64,000 nucleotides of DNA from P52-10 sp041397365 (GTDB lineage Bacteria > Pseudomonadota > Alphaproteobacteria > Rhizobiales > Xanthobacteraceae), in contig JAWKWT010000004.1 in NCBI GenBank assembly GCA_041397365.1, positions 62,001-126,000 on the forward strand, read 5' to 3'. The stretch's first letter is position 1. Every line of letters starts with the position of its first letter. This document shows positions 1-8,730 of this stretch, one piece after another. Under the pieces are notes generated by a model, which worked only from the letters and a program-made list of their open reading frames with translations, did no database searches and was not told the DNA's origin. The translations under genes and the position numbers were made by a program.

Positions 1-1094
1 GCGGTGTAGCTCGCGCCGACGCTTGCATCGATCGTGGTATCGATCGCCGCCTTCATCAGGTCGACTCCGTTCGGCCCTTCGACCGTCTTCACCCAATCGC
101 CCGACAAGCCCGTCTTGGCGTCGACGATCAGGAACATCGCACGGCGTAGTTTGACTGCCTGCTGCGGCGAGAGCGGGCCGTAGGCCGTTTCCGACGACTC
201 GCGGGCGATGGTGAAACCGGAGACGCCGTAATTGTCGACCAGGCCGCCATCAAGCAGCTTGATGAACGGGACGGCACCCTCGCGATAGCGGCTGATGGCC
301 TTGGCGAAAGCGGTCAGCATCGGCGCGCCGTCACGGCGATCGCGCGAGCGCACGATCCATTGCGGCAGCGGGTCCTGGCATTCGCCCGGATACGCCCGCA
401 CCACCACCGGGGCAAAAGCGATCGGAACGGCGGCGGATGCCGCGACCGCGCTTGAGAGCGGATAGGCGGACAGGTCGCTACAGATCGCGGTGAAGGCCGT
501 CGCACCGAAAACGAACGGCGTGCGATTGTAGATATCGGATGCGTTGATCCAGATGCGCGGGCGGCCGACCGTTCTGAACCGGGCGAAGGTCGCACCCTCG
601 AACAGATTGGCATCGAGGAAACGGGTGAAGCCGGTCTGGTCGTTGACGCCACCACCGAGCGCGCGGCCGAGCGTTCCGAGCGAAAGCGACGTATCGAGAT
701 TTTCCTCGGCATTCTTCAGCAGAAACTTTTCGCGGAAATCAGCGAGCGCCTGACGCCTCTTGAGGCCGTAATAGGCGGCGGTGACGGAACCGCCGGATAC
801 GCCGGAGATGAAGTCGATCCGCTCGAGCAGCGAGCCGGACGCCCCGCGCACCGGAATGCGATCCATCTCCTCGAGAACGCCGAAGGAAAATGCCGCCGCG
901 CGCGTCCCTCCCCCGGAGAATGCCAGCCCGACCAGAGCATCATCGAGATAGGCCGAATCCTCGAACCCGATCCGCAGCTTGTCGACGACGCTGCCCTCGA
1001 CGGGAACGTTAACCGGGACGTTATGGACGGTCGCGCAGCCGAGCAAACCGGCACACAGCGCAACGAAACCCATAACACGGCAGATACTCAGCAT
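1..1094 (-). CDS. Patatin-like phospholipase lipoprotein, C-terminus outside the window
   Basis: Reading the minus strand from the ATG at 1094 gives one uninterrupted frame of 364 residues that runs off the window edge. The N-terminus is a lipoprotein signal: a hydrophobic stretch ending in the lipobox LLGC with Cys20. The patatin lipase fold is shown by the Gly-rich oxyanion loop FSGGGTRA (residues about 59-66), the nucleophile elbow GVSGG with Ser100, and the DGG motif with Asp282, giving the Ser/Asp dyad of patatins. The family hydrolyses acyl esters of phospholipids or other lipids. An envelope-anchored location is inferred from the lipobox. It lies about 100 bases downstream of gatA on the same strand. 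The physiological substrate cannot be inferred. Confidence 0.88.
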   Translation of the reverse strand, partial: MLSICRVMGFVALCAGLLGCATVHNVPVNVPVEGSVVDKLRIGFEDSAYLDDALVGLAFSGGGTRAAAFSFGVLEEMDRIPVRGASGSLLERIDFISGVSGGSVTAAYYGLKRRQALADFREKFLLKNAEENLDTSLSLGTLGRALGGGVNDQTGFTRFLDANLFEGATFARFRTVGRPRIWINASDIYNRTPFVFGATAFTAICSDLSAYPLSSAVAASAAVPIAFAPVVVRAYPGECQDPLPQWIVRSRDRRDGAPMLTAFAKAISRYREGAVPFIKLLDGGLVDNYGVSGFTIARESSETAYGPLSPQQAVKLRRAMFLIVDAKTGLSGDWVKTVEGPNGVDLMKAAIDTTIDASVGASYT

Positions 1095-1196
1095 TTTCAA
1101 CCAGGATCACGCAGCAACACCAACCCGGCCGATGTCTACCAGCAATCGACCTCGTTCGTTAACGTCATCTTAAGAATGGTTAATTTGTGGTCCGGC

Positions 1197-2675
1197 TCAC
1201 CACCAGCGCGACGCGGGAAAACGCCCGGCAGACTGTTCGATCACCTCGCCGAGCGAAAACAGCGTTTCCTCGTCGAACGGACGCCCGATCAGTTGCAGGC
1301 CGAGCGGCAGGCCCTGACCGTCCTTGCCGGCCGGAACGGCGATGCCGGGCAGCCCGGCCATGTTCACGGTGACGGTGAAGATGTCGTTCAGATACATCTC
1401 CACCGGATCGGCCTTGATCTTCTCGCCGATACCGAAGGCGGCGGACGGCGTCGCCGGCGTCAGGATCGCGTGCACGCCCGCATCAAAGCAGGTCTCGAAA
1501 TCCTGCTTGATGAGCGTGCGGACTTTTTGCGCACGTAGATAGTAGGCGTCATAATAACCGGCTGACAGAACATAGGTGCCGATCATGATGCGGCGGCGCA
1601 CCTCGGGGCCGAAGCCGGCGGCGCGCGTGTTCTCATACATCTCGACGATGTTGCGGCCCGGCACCCGCATACCGTAGCGCACGCCGTCATAGCGTGCGAG
1701 ATTGGACGACGCCTCCGCGGGAGCTACGATGTAATAGGCCGGCAGCGCATATTTCGTGTGCGGCAGCGACACGTCGACAAGCTCCGCGCCCGCCGCCTTC
1801 AGCCACTCCGCCCCCTGCTGCCAGAGTTTTTCGATCTCCGGCGCCATGCCGTCGAGCCGGTATTCCTTCGGAATGCCGATGCGCAGCCTCTTTCACCGAA
1901 CCGCCAACGGCCTTTTCGAAATCCGAACAGGCCGATCGACGGAGGTCGTCCTTCGGATCGTAACCCGACATCGCGCGCATCAGGATCGCGGCGTCACGCA
2001 CCGTTTTCGCGATCGGCCTGGCCTGATCGAAACGAGGACGCAAAAGCGACGGTGCCCTGCGCCGGCGAGCAGCGCCATAGGTCGGCTTGATGCCGACTGT
2101 GCCGGTGGGGACGACGCCGGCTGGCGGATCGATCCGCCGGTGTCGGTGGCGGTCGCGCCAAGACACAGATTGGCGGCGACGGCGGGGAGGCCGAACCTCC
2201 GGACGAGCCGCCCGGCACGAGAGCGCTGTCCGAACCCTCGCCGCCACGGATTGACGACAGGGCCGAAGCAGCTCGTCTCGTTCGACGAGCCCATCGCGAA
2301 CTCGTCATTGTTGAGCTTGCCCAGCATCACCGCGCCGTCGCGCCACAATTGCGAAGTCACGGTGGATCTGTAAGGCGGCACGAAGCCGTCGAGGATTGCC
2401 GAGCAGGCGGCGTGCGTACGCCCTCGGTGGCGAACAGGTCCTTGATGCCGGAGCGGATGCCTTCGAGCGGTTCGCCCTCGCCGCGCGCCAGTCTGGCGTC
2501 GGGCCTTTTGCGCCATCGCGCGGGCGTGCTCCGGCGTCTCCAGCACGAAGGCGTTCAGCACGCGCGCCTGTTCGATCGCGGCCAGATGCGCGTCGGTCAG
2601 TTCGAGCGAGGTAAAGGTTTTCCGGGCGAGACCCTCGCGGGCCTCGGCCAAAGTCAGCAATGTGAGATCGGTCAT
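1197..2675 (-). CDS. gatA: Asp-tRNA(Asn)/Glu-tRNA(Gln) amidotransferase subunit A, interrupted by several frameshifts
   Basis: GatA is the amidase subunit of the GatCAB complex, which converts Glu-tRNA(Gln) or Asp-tRNA(Asn) to the amidated form. The N-terminal part (MTDLTLLTLAEAREG) starts at 2675 and the C-terminal part (ending QSAGRFPASRWW) runs to 1197. Between them the protein is spread over three frames. The amidase-signature residues are all recoverable: the catalytic Lys in GIKDLFA, the Ser-rich PGGSSGGSA loop, and the nucleophile Ser in DTGGSIRQP. The total span of 1479 bases equals a normal GatA of about 490 residues, so bases are shifted rather than lost in bulk. The start overlaps the stop of the upstream small gene as ATGA. 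The gene is probably intact in the organism. Confidence 0.85.
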
Positions 2676-2891
2676 TTGCTATCGACGGGCGTACAGGATG
2701 AATGCGTGGACAGCGTCTTGTCGTCGTCGGCCCACGGATCGCGATTCCATGCGGCGGCCGCGTCCCGCTCCAATTGCTTGAGGATGTCGTCCATCGCCTT
2801 GTCGGGATCGACCATCTCCCCGGCCTTCTCCTTGGCGTCGAGGTAAGCCATGTAGGCGCGATACATGCTCGTCCTGGCACATCATGCACAT
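2672..2891 (-). CDS. Small MCMMC-type cysteine-rich protein coupled to gatA
   Basis: A small gene lies between gatC and gatA. The 5' part reads MCMMCQDE from the ATG at 2891. A one-frame slip about 8 codons later leads into MYRAYMAYLDAKEKAG and on to the C-terminus SSCTPVDSK, with the stop at 2672. Without the slip, an ATG at 2866 would give a 64-residue protein. The protein is acidic and helical in appearance, with a Cys cluster at the N-terminus (C-x-x-C) and one Cys near the C-terminus. Its TGA overlaps the gatA ATG by four bases, which suggests translational coupling. I recognise the MCMMC start as a pattern from related alphaproteobacteria but know no function. Metal or redox binding is only a guess from the cysteines. 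Confidence 0.55.
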
Positions 2892-2911
2892 CGGCGGACT
2901 CCTGAACCATC

Positions 2912-3200
2912 CTATTCAACGACTTTCGGCACGAGAAACAAATGATCCTCCGACACCGGCGCGTTCGCCACGATGGTATTGGCGATGCCGCCGTCGGTCA
3001 CCTTGTCTTCCCGCTTCTTCATCTGCATCGGCGTCACGGAGGTCATCGGCTCGACGCCTTCGACATCCACCTCCTGGAGCTGCTCGACGAAAGGCGAGCA
3101 TGGCGTTGATCCCACCGCGCAGATGCTCGACTTCCTCATCCTTCACCGCGATCCGCGCCAGATGCGCGATCTTCCGGGTCGTGGCTGTATCGACTGCCAT
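2912..3200 (-). CDS. gatC: Asp-tRNA(Asn)/Glu-tRNA(Gln) amidotransferase subunit C, one frameshift
   Basis: GatC is the small subunit that stabilises GatA on GatB in the transamidation complex. The N-terminal half starts at the ATG at 3200 (MAVDTATTRKIAHLARIAV) and continues to NAMLAF. The C-terminal half (VEQLQEVDVEGVEPMTSV, ending HLFLVPKVVE) is in another frame. Removing one base from the AAA run at 3090-3092 (plus strand) joins the halves exactly at the expected GatC sequence, so the break is most likely a homopolymer error. The corrected length of about 95 residues is normal. It is followed on the same strand by the MCMMC small gene and gatA; gatB is not in the window. Confidence 0.85.
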
Positions 3201-3270
3201 ATATAATGTCTCCGGCCGGATTTCACCCGGCCCTCGCCTATAACAGAGTTGGGTTTTGCGCCGCAACTAA

Positions 3271-3319
3271 GAGCATGATCCCGAAAAGTGGGAACCGGTT
3301 TTCGCACAAGATCATGCTC
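3271..3319. repeat. Dispersed palindromic repeat, copy 1
   Basis: A 49-base element with perfect 10-base inverted ends (GAGCATGATC and GATCATGCTC) and an inner imperfect palindrome built on CGAAAAGTGGGAACCGGTTTTCG. Near-identical copies occur at 22612, 28770 and 56594. It lies 30 bases downstream of the nitronate monooxygenase stop. This type of intergenic palindrome is common in Bradyrhizobium-related genomes. Confidence 0.85.
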
Positions 3320-3348
3320 AGACAACAACTCTACCAACTCGCCCCTTG

Positions 3349-4425
3349 TTATCCGGCCAGTTTGGAAAGGCGCTCCGTCGCCTCCTTCGCGAGCAGCCGG
3401 GTGAGATCGGCGGCCGGCATCTCCCGCGACAGCGCGATCGCCTGCCCGGCCCAGAGATTGGTGAAATCGGTCCGTCCCTGCTTTTCCGCCATGGCCTTCA
3501 GCGGGCCGAACGCCGCCGACGCATGCGGAAACGGCGGCGTCTCGGACGTCACCGGCCCGACCTCGCGCATCGTCCGGTTGACCACGCCGCGCGCGGGACG
3601 GCCGGTCATCACATTGGTGATGACGGTGTCGTCGTCGGTCGCCTCCGCCAGAACGCGGCGCGCAAGCGGAACCACTTTCGATTCCGGGCAGCGCAGATAG
3701 GCGCTGCCGATCTGCACGCCGGCTGCGCCGAGCGCGAAGGCCGCCGCAATGCCGCGCCCGTCGGCGATACCGCCCGCCGCGATCACCGGCACTCGCACCG
3801 CATCGACCATCTGCGGCACCAGCGCCATCGTGCCGGGCTGGTTGGCGATGCTTTCGGTCAGGAACATGCCGCGATGCCCGCCGGCTTCCGCGCCCTGCGC
3901 GACAATCACATCCGCGCCGTTCTGTTCGAGCCAGACCGCCTCGCGCACGATCGTCGCCACCCCGATCACGATGCAGCCGACGTCCTTCACCCGCTGCAAC
4001 AAAACCCTATCGGGCAGGCCAAACTGAAAGCTGACGACCTTCGGCTTCAGTTCCTCGACCAGTTCGCACATCGCCGCGTCGAACGGCGCGCGGCTGGCGG
4101 CCGGGATCGGGGCATCGGGATCGAGGCCGAATTCGCGGAAGTAAGGCGCAAGCCGCTGCCGCCAGCGCCGGTCCTGCTCGGACGTGACATCGACCGCCTG
4201 ATGCGAAAAGAAATTCATGTTGAGCGGCGCGCCGATCCGCTGCCGGAAAATATTGACCTGCTCGCGTGCCTTCTCGACCGAAATCATCGCGCAGGGCAAC
4301 GAGGCCAGCGCCCCGCCCTCCGCCGCGCCGATCATGATGTCCACGTCCTGCACGCCGGCCATCGGCGCCTGAACGATAGGAATCTCGATCCCGAACAGAT
4401 CGAGCAATCTGCGATCCGGCCACAT
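3349..4425 (-). CDS. Nitronate monooxygenase (NMO class I, 2-nitropropane dioxygenase family)
   Basis: This FMN-dependent TIM-barrel enzyme oxidises alkyl nitronates such as propionate 3-nitronate, releasing nitrite and an oxo acid. Visible family marks are the N-terminal IVQAPMAGVQD, the QGAEAGGHRG segment typical of class I NMOs, and the FMN phosphate-binding AAGGIADGRG followed by GAAGVQIGSAYLRC. The frame is open up to 4503, but the ATG at 4425 (MWPDRRLLDLFGIEIP) is preferred because a GGGAGAG Shine-Dalgarno sits just upstream and the family begins there. The length of 358 residues is usual. It is divergent from ruvX, with about 145 bases between them. Some members with this architecture act on other substrates, so the exact substrate is open. 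Confidence 0.85.
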   Translation of the reverse strand: MWPDRRLLDLFGIEIPIVQAPMAGVQDVDIMIGAAEGGALASLPCAMISVEKAREQVNIFRQRIGAPLNMNFFSHQAVDVTSEQDRRWRQRLAPYFREFGLDPDAPIPAASRAPFDAAMCELVEELKPKVVSFQFGLPDRVLLQRVKDVGCIVIGVATIVREAVWLEQNGADVIVAQGAEAGGHRGMFLTESIANQPGTMALVPQMVDAVRVPVIAAGGIADGRGIAAAFALGAAGVQIGSAYLRCPESKVVPLARRVLAEATDDDTVITNVMTGRPARGVVNRTMREVGPVTSETPPFPHASAAFGPLKAMAEKQGRTDFTNLWAGQAIALSREMPAADLTRLLAKEATERLSKLAG

Positions 4426-4569
4426 CCAAAACTCTCCCGACAGAAATGCGCTTTCGCCAGTCTCCGGCCATGCCGGCTCAGCCGGGGTTACACATTTCCG
4501 CAACCCCCGTCACGCCTCAATCGGCTGTGCGAACGGCACTGGCGTTCCCTTTACCCGCCTGCCAAGGGA

Positions 4570-5067
4570 ATGATACGCAGGCGCATGCCCGCCCCGGTTC
4601 TGCCGCTGATCGACGTCGCGCCGCTTCTGCCTCCGCAAGGGGGACTGCTCGGACTCGATCTCGGCACCAAGACCATCGGCGTCGCCGCCTCCGACCCCGC
4701 GCGGCGGCTCGCCACCGGCGTCGAGACCATTGCGCGGAAAGCGTTCACGGCGGATGCGGCGCGCATTCTGACGCTGGCGGCGGAACGGCGCGCGGCCGGT
4801 CTGGTGCTCGGGCTTCCCATCAACATGGACGGCAGCGAAGGGCCGCGGGCGCAATCGACCCGCGCCTTCGCCCGCAACCTCGCGCGCCTGACCGAACTGC
4901 CGATCGCGCTATGGGACGAGCGGCTGTCGACGGCGGCGGTGGAACGCGAGCTGATCGCCGCCGATGTCAGCCGCGCGCGGCGCGCCCGCGTGATCGACGA
5001 GCATGCCGCGATCTTCATTCTTCAGGGCGCGCTGGACCGGCTCGCATCGCTGACAAGGGCTGGCTGA
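4570..5067 (+). CDS. ruvX: Holliday junction resolvase-like / pre-16S rRNA nuclease RuvX (YqgF)
   Basis: RuvX/YqgF is an RNase H-fold protein implicated in maturation of the 16S rRNA 5' end and historically called a putative Holliday junction resolvase. The motifs are clear: GLDLGTKTIGVAASD near the N-terminus with the first catalytic Asp, LVLGLPINMDGSEGPRA, the WDERLST segment, and the C-terminal DEHAAIFILQ with the last acidic residue. Two starts are possible, ATG at 4570 (MIRRRMPAP) or ATG at 4585. The first has an AAGGGA run almost touching it, so the choice is uncertain. The downstream carrier gene begins six bases after the stop. Confidence 0.9.
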   Translation: MIRRRMPAPVLPLIDVAPLLPPQGGLLGLDLGTKTIGVAASDPARRLATGVETIARKAFTADAARILTLAAERRAAGLVLGLPINMDGSEGPRAQSTRAFARNLARLTELPIALWDERLSTAAVERELIAADVSRARRARVIDEHAAIFILQGALDRLASLTRAG

Positions 5068-5073
5068 AAACCC

Positions 5074-6002
5074 ATGACTTCCGTGATCGCCGCGCTGCTG
5101 CCGGTCTTCCTGCTGATCGTGCTGGGTTTTGTCCTGCGGCGCTATCTCCTCAAGGAAGAGACGCACTGGATCGGGCTGGAGCGGCTCGTCTATTTCGTTC
5201 TCTTCCCGTCGCTGCTGATCGAAACGCTGTCAAAAGCCAATCTGTCGTCGGTACCGATCGGCGGCGTCGGCGGCGCGCTGCTGCTGGCCGTGCTCACGGT
5301 GGCGGCACTGTGCCTGCTGCTGCGGCCGATCCTGCAAAGCCGGTTCGGTATCGATGGACCCGCCTTCACCTCGATCTTTCAGGCGTCGATCCGCTGGCAG
5401 ACTTTCGTCGCCCTCGCCGTCGCCAACAACCTTTATGGCGATCGCGGCGTGGCGCTCGCCTCGGTGGCGATGGTGGCGATGATCCCGCTGCTCAATGTGC
5501 TGAGCGTGACGGTGCTCGCGCGCTACGCTCGGCCGCATCGCCTCTCCTTTCCGGAATTGCTGTCGACCATCGCCCGCAATCCACTGATCTGGGCCTGCGT
5601 GGTCGGCCTCGGGCTGAACCTGTCCGGACTGCCGATCCCGATCGCGCACGATCACCGACGCGCCTGACGCTCGGCGCTGGCGGTGGGGCTATTGGTGGTC
5701 GGCGCGGCGCTTCAAATGGACGATCTGATGCAGCCACGCGCGCCGGCATTGGTAACGATGGTGCTGAAGCTGGATGCTGATGCCGACGATCGCGATCACA
5801 TACGGCATTGTTTTCGGCCTTCGGGCATCAACCTTCGCGCGAAACAAGTCGCCTGCTGCGCCTCGGTGCCGGCCGCGTCGAACGCCTATGTCTTGGCTAC
5901 AAGCAGATGGGCGGCGACGCGCCGCTCCTCGCGCAGGTGCTGACGCTGCAAACCATCGTGGCGGTGGTGACGATGCCGGTCGTCATCGCGACGGTGACGT
6001 AG
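5074..6002 (+). CDS. AEC-family (auxin efflux carrier type) membrane transporter, frameshifted
   Basis: The first 197 residues from the ATG at 5074 form a hydrophobic protein with AEC-family character (MTSVIAALLPVFLLIVLGF at the N-terminus, SRFGIDGPAFTSIFQASIRW in the middle). After about 5650 the reading moves to a second frame (VGLLVVGAALQMDDLMQPR), then to others, ending with QMGGDAPLLAQVLTLQTIVA and the stop at 6000-6002. The whole span of 929 bases corresponds to about 310 residues, the normal length of this ten-helix family, so small indels rather than deletion explain the breaks. Members export organic acids such as malate or malonate; the substrate here is unknown. It follows ruvX by six bases and may be cotranscribed with it. 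Confidence 0.7.
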
Positions 6003-6055
6003 TCCGCAAAAGAAAGAGAGGCCGATGGCCTCTTTTCCGCAAACTGCTCCGAACC

Positions 6056-6415
6056 TTACTGGTTCGGATTGTAATTGCGCCCGGAATCTGCCGGTTCCTG
6101 CTGGTCCCGCGCGGGCGGTAGTGGGCGGGCGGTGCGCCATAATAGGAAGGCCCGCCTATAGTAATTATAGCTGTTGTAAGCGCCGTAGGCCGGCTCATAG
6201 GCATAGCCGCCGCGATAATAGCGGTCGCCGTAATAACGGTCGCCATAATAAGGCTGCGATGCGGCTGCGGCCGCCGCTCCGAGCGCGAGACCGCCAACAA
6301 CGCCGAGACCGATGGCTGCATTGCGCCCGTTGCGGGCTTCCGCCGACGGAACGGACAGCGCGAGCGCGCCAGCAACGCCGAGAACCGTCGCGAGTTTCAA
6401 AGTGGTGGCTTTCAT
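6056..6415 (-). CDS. Secreted Tyr/Gly-rich small protein of unknown function
   Basis: A 119-residue protein with a clear signal peptide (MKATTLKLATVLGVAGALAL, cleavage likely after the SAEA segment), a Gly/Ala-rich helix with glycine-zipper look (GLGVVGGLALGAAAAAAS) and a Tyr-rich stretch of YYGDR-type repeats. Such proteins are frequent in Rhizobiales envelopes, but I know no defined function. Near the C-terminus the sequence RRAFLLWRTARP looks out of register: an alternative frame reads PSYYGAPPAHYRPRG, so a pair of small indels is possible before the final NYNPNQ. A good EcfG-type promoter lies 60 bases upstream, which points to general stress control. Confidence 0.7.
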   Translation of the reverse strand: MKATTLKLATVLGVAGALALSVPSAEARNGRNAAIGLGVVGGLALGAAAAAASQPYYGDRYYGDRYYRGGYAYEPAYGAYNSYNYYRRAFLLWRTARPLPPARDQQEPADSGRNYNPNQ

Positions 6416-6474
6416 TCACAATCTCCTGACAATCGCCGCCGATGCCTCAAGGCGGCCCGTTCCTGTCGGAAAAG

Positions 6475-6499
6475 AACGAAAGGAGACGGCATTAGTTCC
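6475..6499 (-). promoter_or_regulatory. Putative sigma-EcfG general stress promoter
   Basis: On the minus strand the sequence reads GGAAC, 16 bases, then CGTT. This matches the known alphaproteobacterial EcfG consensus GGAAC-N16/17-CGTT exactly in sequence and spacing. The -10 end is about 60 bases before the start codon of the secreted Tyr/Gly-rich protein (start at 6415), a sensible distance. The match and spacing are seen directly; its use is inferred. Confidence 0.7.
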
Positions 6500-6570
6500 A
6501 CTGGCGCGAGGGATCACGATGTTGTGGTGGGCGAAATCGGCAGTTCAGTGAACGGAGTATTTTCGCCTTT

Positions 6571-7341
6571 TCAGGAAATCAGCCAGAGTCCCTGCGCCGC
6601 TGCCACCAGATTGTAGAATCCGTGGGCGATGACAGTCGTCCAGGTCGAACGCAGCCGGTAGCGAAGATAACCGAACAGCGTCCCGACCGCGAAAATGCCT
6701 GCGAGATAGAACCATTCATATTGAAGATGGATCAGCGCGAACAGCGCCGACGAGAGCAGGATCGCGCCCACGGGTCCGAGCGCCGTCGCCGACCAGCCGC
6801 GATAGACGAAGCCGCGAAAGATGAACTCCTCGCTCACAGGCGCGGCGACACAAAAGCCGAGCAGCAGGAGCCACAGCGTGCCGCTGTCGCGCGCGGTGCG
6901 CACGCTGGTCAGCACGAAATCCGGCGAGACGGGATAGCCGGCGAGAACGGCGATCGCATCGAGCGTCACCAGCAGCGCCAGCGAAGCCGCCAGCGCAAGA
7001 AGGATGTCCGTCGCGGCGGGACGCCGCAGCGCCAGATAGGCCGCGAACGAGCGGCGCGCGAGCCGGGTCGCGAGCCAAAGCACCAGCAGGGCGGCCGGCA
7101 GACCGAGCAGCACGGAGACGGCGATGATCCCCCCGTGCTCCGACACTTCCTTGACGCTCGTCTTCGTCATGTCGGCGTCGCCGAAAAGCCCGAGCGCGAC
7201 GATCAGAGCCAAGACCTGCGCCAGCGACATCGCGCCGAATGCGAGCAGTCCCCAGATCGCGGTGCCGACGAATTTCCAGGTGCGGGGCGGCCGCGCGTCC
7301 ATGACGGGCGCGGCGGGCGTCTGTTCGGCGATCGACATCAA
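6571..7341 (-). CDS. CPBP-family intramembrane glutamic endopeptidase (CAAX protease-like)
   Basis: A multi-pass membrane protein of 256 residues carrying the three Abi/CPBP motifs: SEEFIFRG (EExxxR, about residues 168-175), the HLQYE histidine segment (ALIHLQYEW), and the final HGFYNLVA histidine. These residues form the glutamate/histidine active site of Rce1-type intramembrane proteases. Bacterial members are linked to prenyl-protein cleavage, bacteriocin self-immunity or scaffold roles, so no specific substrate can be named. Start choice is MMSIAEQ at 7341 or the next Met at 7338. It is transcribed away from pyrB, with about 160 bases of shared upstream region. Confidence 0.85.
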   Translation of the reverse strand: MMSIAEQTPAAPVMDARPPRTWKFVGTAIWGLLAFGAMSLAQVLALIVALGLFGDADMTKTSVKEVSEHGGIIAVSVLLGLPAALLVLWLATRLARRSFAAYLALRRPAATDILLALAASLALLVTLDAIAVLAGYPVSPDFVLTSVRTARDSGTLWLLLLGFCVAAPVSEEFIFRGFVYRGWSATALGPVGAILLSSALFALIHLQYEWFYLAGIFAVGTLFGYLRYRLRSTWTTVIAHGFYNLVAAAQGLWLIS

Positions 7342-7503
7342 GAAAACCTCTCCGGAATTCGTGCGAGGGTGCGCCGAACAGGTTCAATTTTGATGAAAAC
7401 ACCACCGTCGCCGCCGGCTGCCGGGATAATACGGGGATATGTCGCTCCCCCGGCGGAGTTTCCTTGCCCCTTCCGCCAGCTTTCCCCTATAGAACCGACT
7501 TTG

Positions 7504-8457
7504 ATGGCCTCCTCTCCCAAATCGTCCTTTGTCCTCGCTCGCCGGCATCTTCTCGGGATCGAAGGGCTTTCGCCGCAGGAAATCACCGGTCTGTTGGACC
7601 TCTCGGAGGATTTCGTCGAACTCAATCGTCAGATTGAGAAGAAGACGACCTCGTTGCGGGGCCGGACCCAGATCAACCTGTTCTTCGAGGCGTCGACACG
7701 CACGCAATCCTCATTCGAGATCGCCGGCAAGCGGCTCGGCGCGGACGTCATGAACATGTCGGTGTCGTCGTCGTCGATGCGCAAGGGCGAGACGCTGATC
7801 GACACGGCGGTGACGCTGAACGCGATGCATCCGGACATTCTCGTCGTCCGCCACCACGCCTCCGGTGCGGTCGAATTGCTGGCGCGCAAGGTGGACGGCT
7901 CGGTCGTCAATGCCGGCGACGGCGCGCATGAGCATCCGACGCAGGCGCTGCTGGACGCGCTGACGATCCGCCGCAACAAGGGCCGCATCGAGGGGCTCGT
8001 GGTCGCCATCTGCGGCGACGTCATGCATTCGCGCGTGGCGCGCTCGAACATCCTGCTGCTGACGACGATGGGCGCGCGCGTGCGCGTGATCGCGCCGTCG
8101 ACGCTGCTGCCGCCCGGCATCGAGCGGATGGGCGTCGAGGTCGCGCGCGACATGCGCGAGGGATTGCACGGCGCGGACATCGTCATGATGCTGCGGCTGC
8201 AACGCGAGCGCATGAACGGCTCCTTCGTGCCGTCGAGCCAGGAATATTTCCAGTATTTCGGCCTCGACCAGAAGAAGCTGAGCTATGCCAAGCCGGACGC
8301 GCTGGTGATGCATCCGGGCCCGATGAACCGCGGCGTGGAAATCGACTCGCTGGTCGCCGACGGCGCGCAATCCCTGATCCGCGAGCAGGTCGAGATGGGC
8401 GTCGCCGTGCGCATGGCGGTGCTCGAAGCGCTCTCGCGCAATCTTCCGAATGCGTGA
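7504..8457 (+). CDS. pyrB: Aspartate carbamoyltransferase catalytic subunit
   Basis: PyrB condenses carbamoyl phosphate with aspartate to carbamoyl aspartate, the committed step of pyrimidine synthesis. The carbamoyl-phosphate loop is FFEASTRTQSSFE, followed by ADVMNMSVSSSSMRKGETL. The HPTQALLD segment and the C-terminal MHPGPMNRGVEI are also diagnostic. The 317-residue length is normal. The ATG at 7504 is chosen because MASSPKSSFVLARRHLLGI is the usual alphaproteobacterial N-terminus, although the frame is open far upstream. It heads a run in which the next gene overlaps its stop as GTGA and the dihydroorotase-like gene follows, which fits formation of a PyrB-pseudo-PyrC complex. Confidence 0.95.
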   Translation: MASSPKSSFVLARRHLLGIEGLSPQEITGLLDLSEDFVELNRQIEKKTTSLRGRTQINLFFEASTRTQSSFEIAGKRLGADVMNMSVSSSSMRKGETLIDTAVTLNAMHPDILVVRHHASGAVELLARKVDGSVVNAGDGAHEHPTQALLDALTIRRNKGRIEGLVVAICGDVMHSRVARSNILLLTTMGARVRVIAPSTLLPPGIERMGVEVARDMREGLHGADIVMMLRLQRERMNGSFVPSSQEYFQYFGLDQKKLSYAKPDALVMHPGPMNRGVEIDSLVADGAQSLIREQVEMGVAVRMAVLEALSRNLPNA

Positions 8458-8726
8458 ACGCAATGACCGAACCTCGCATGCAAAGCGCGCAGGGACAGGT
8501 CGCCGGAACGGCGATCGGCGTGCTGCTGTCGCTGATGCGCGGCAAGCTGAAATTCCTGGCGCTGATCGCCATCGTTTTCGTCGCAGGTCTCATTTACGCC
8601 AACGGCTTTTCCGCGACGACGATCGCCATCGGCGTTATTGCGGTGCTGATCGTCAGCCTGTTCGCGTCGCTCGTCTGGTTCTGGAGCGCCATCCTGTCTT
8701 CCGCCAATTCACAGAAGAAGCCGTAA
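8454..8726 (+). CDS. Small membrane protein between pyrB and the dihydroorotase-like gene
   Basis: A 90-residue protein starting at GTG 8454, overlapping the pyrB stop by four bases; an in-frame ATG at 8463 is the alternative start. It has a charged N-terminus and two hydrophobic segments (FLALIAIVFVAGLIYA and IAIGVIAVLIVSLFASLVWF), so a two-helix membrane protein is predicted. The stop is four bases before the next gene. I do not recognise a family. The tight overlap suggests cotranslation with pyrB; a role as membrane anchor or unrelated hitchhiker cannot be separated from sequence alone. Confidence 0.75.
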   Translation: MNAMTEPRMQSAQGQVAGTAIGVLLSLMRGKLKFLALIAIVFVAGLIYANGFSATTIAIGVIAVLIVSLFASLVWFWSAILSSANSQKKP

Positions 8727-8730
8727 GCCC

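Noticed and set aside
4446..5780. A long plus-strand frame overlapping ruvX and the AEC carrier
   Set aside because: It is an alternative frame of ruvX with no motifs and is Arg/Ala rich.
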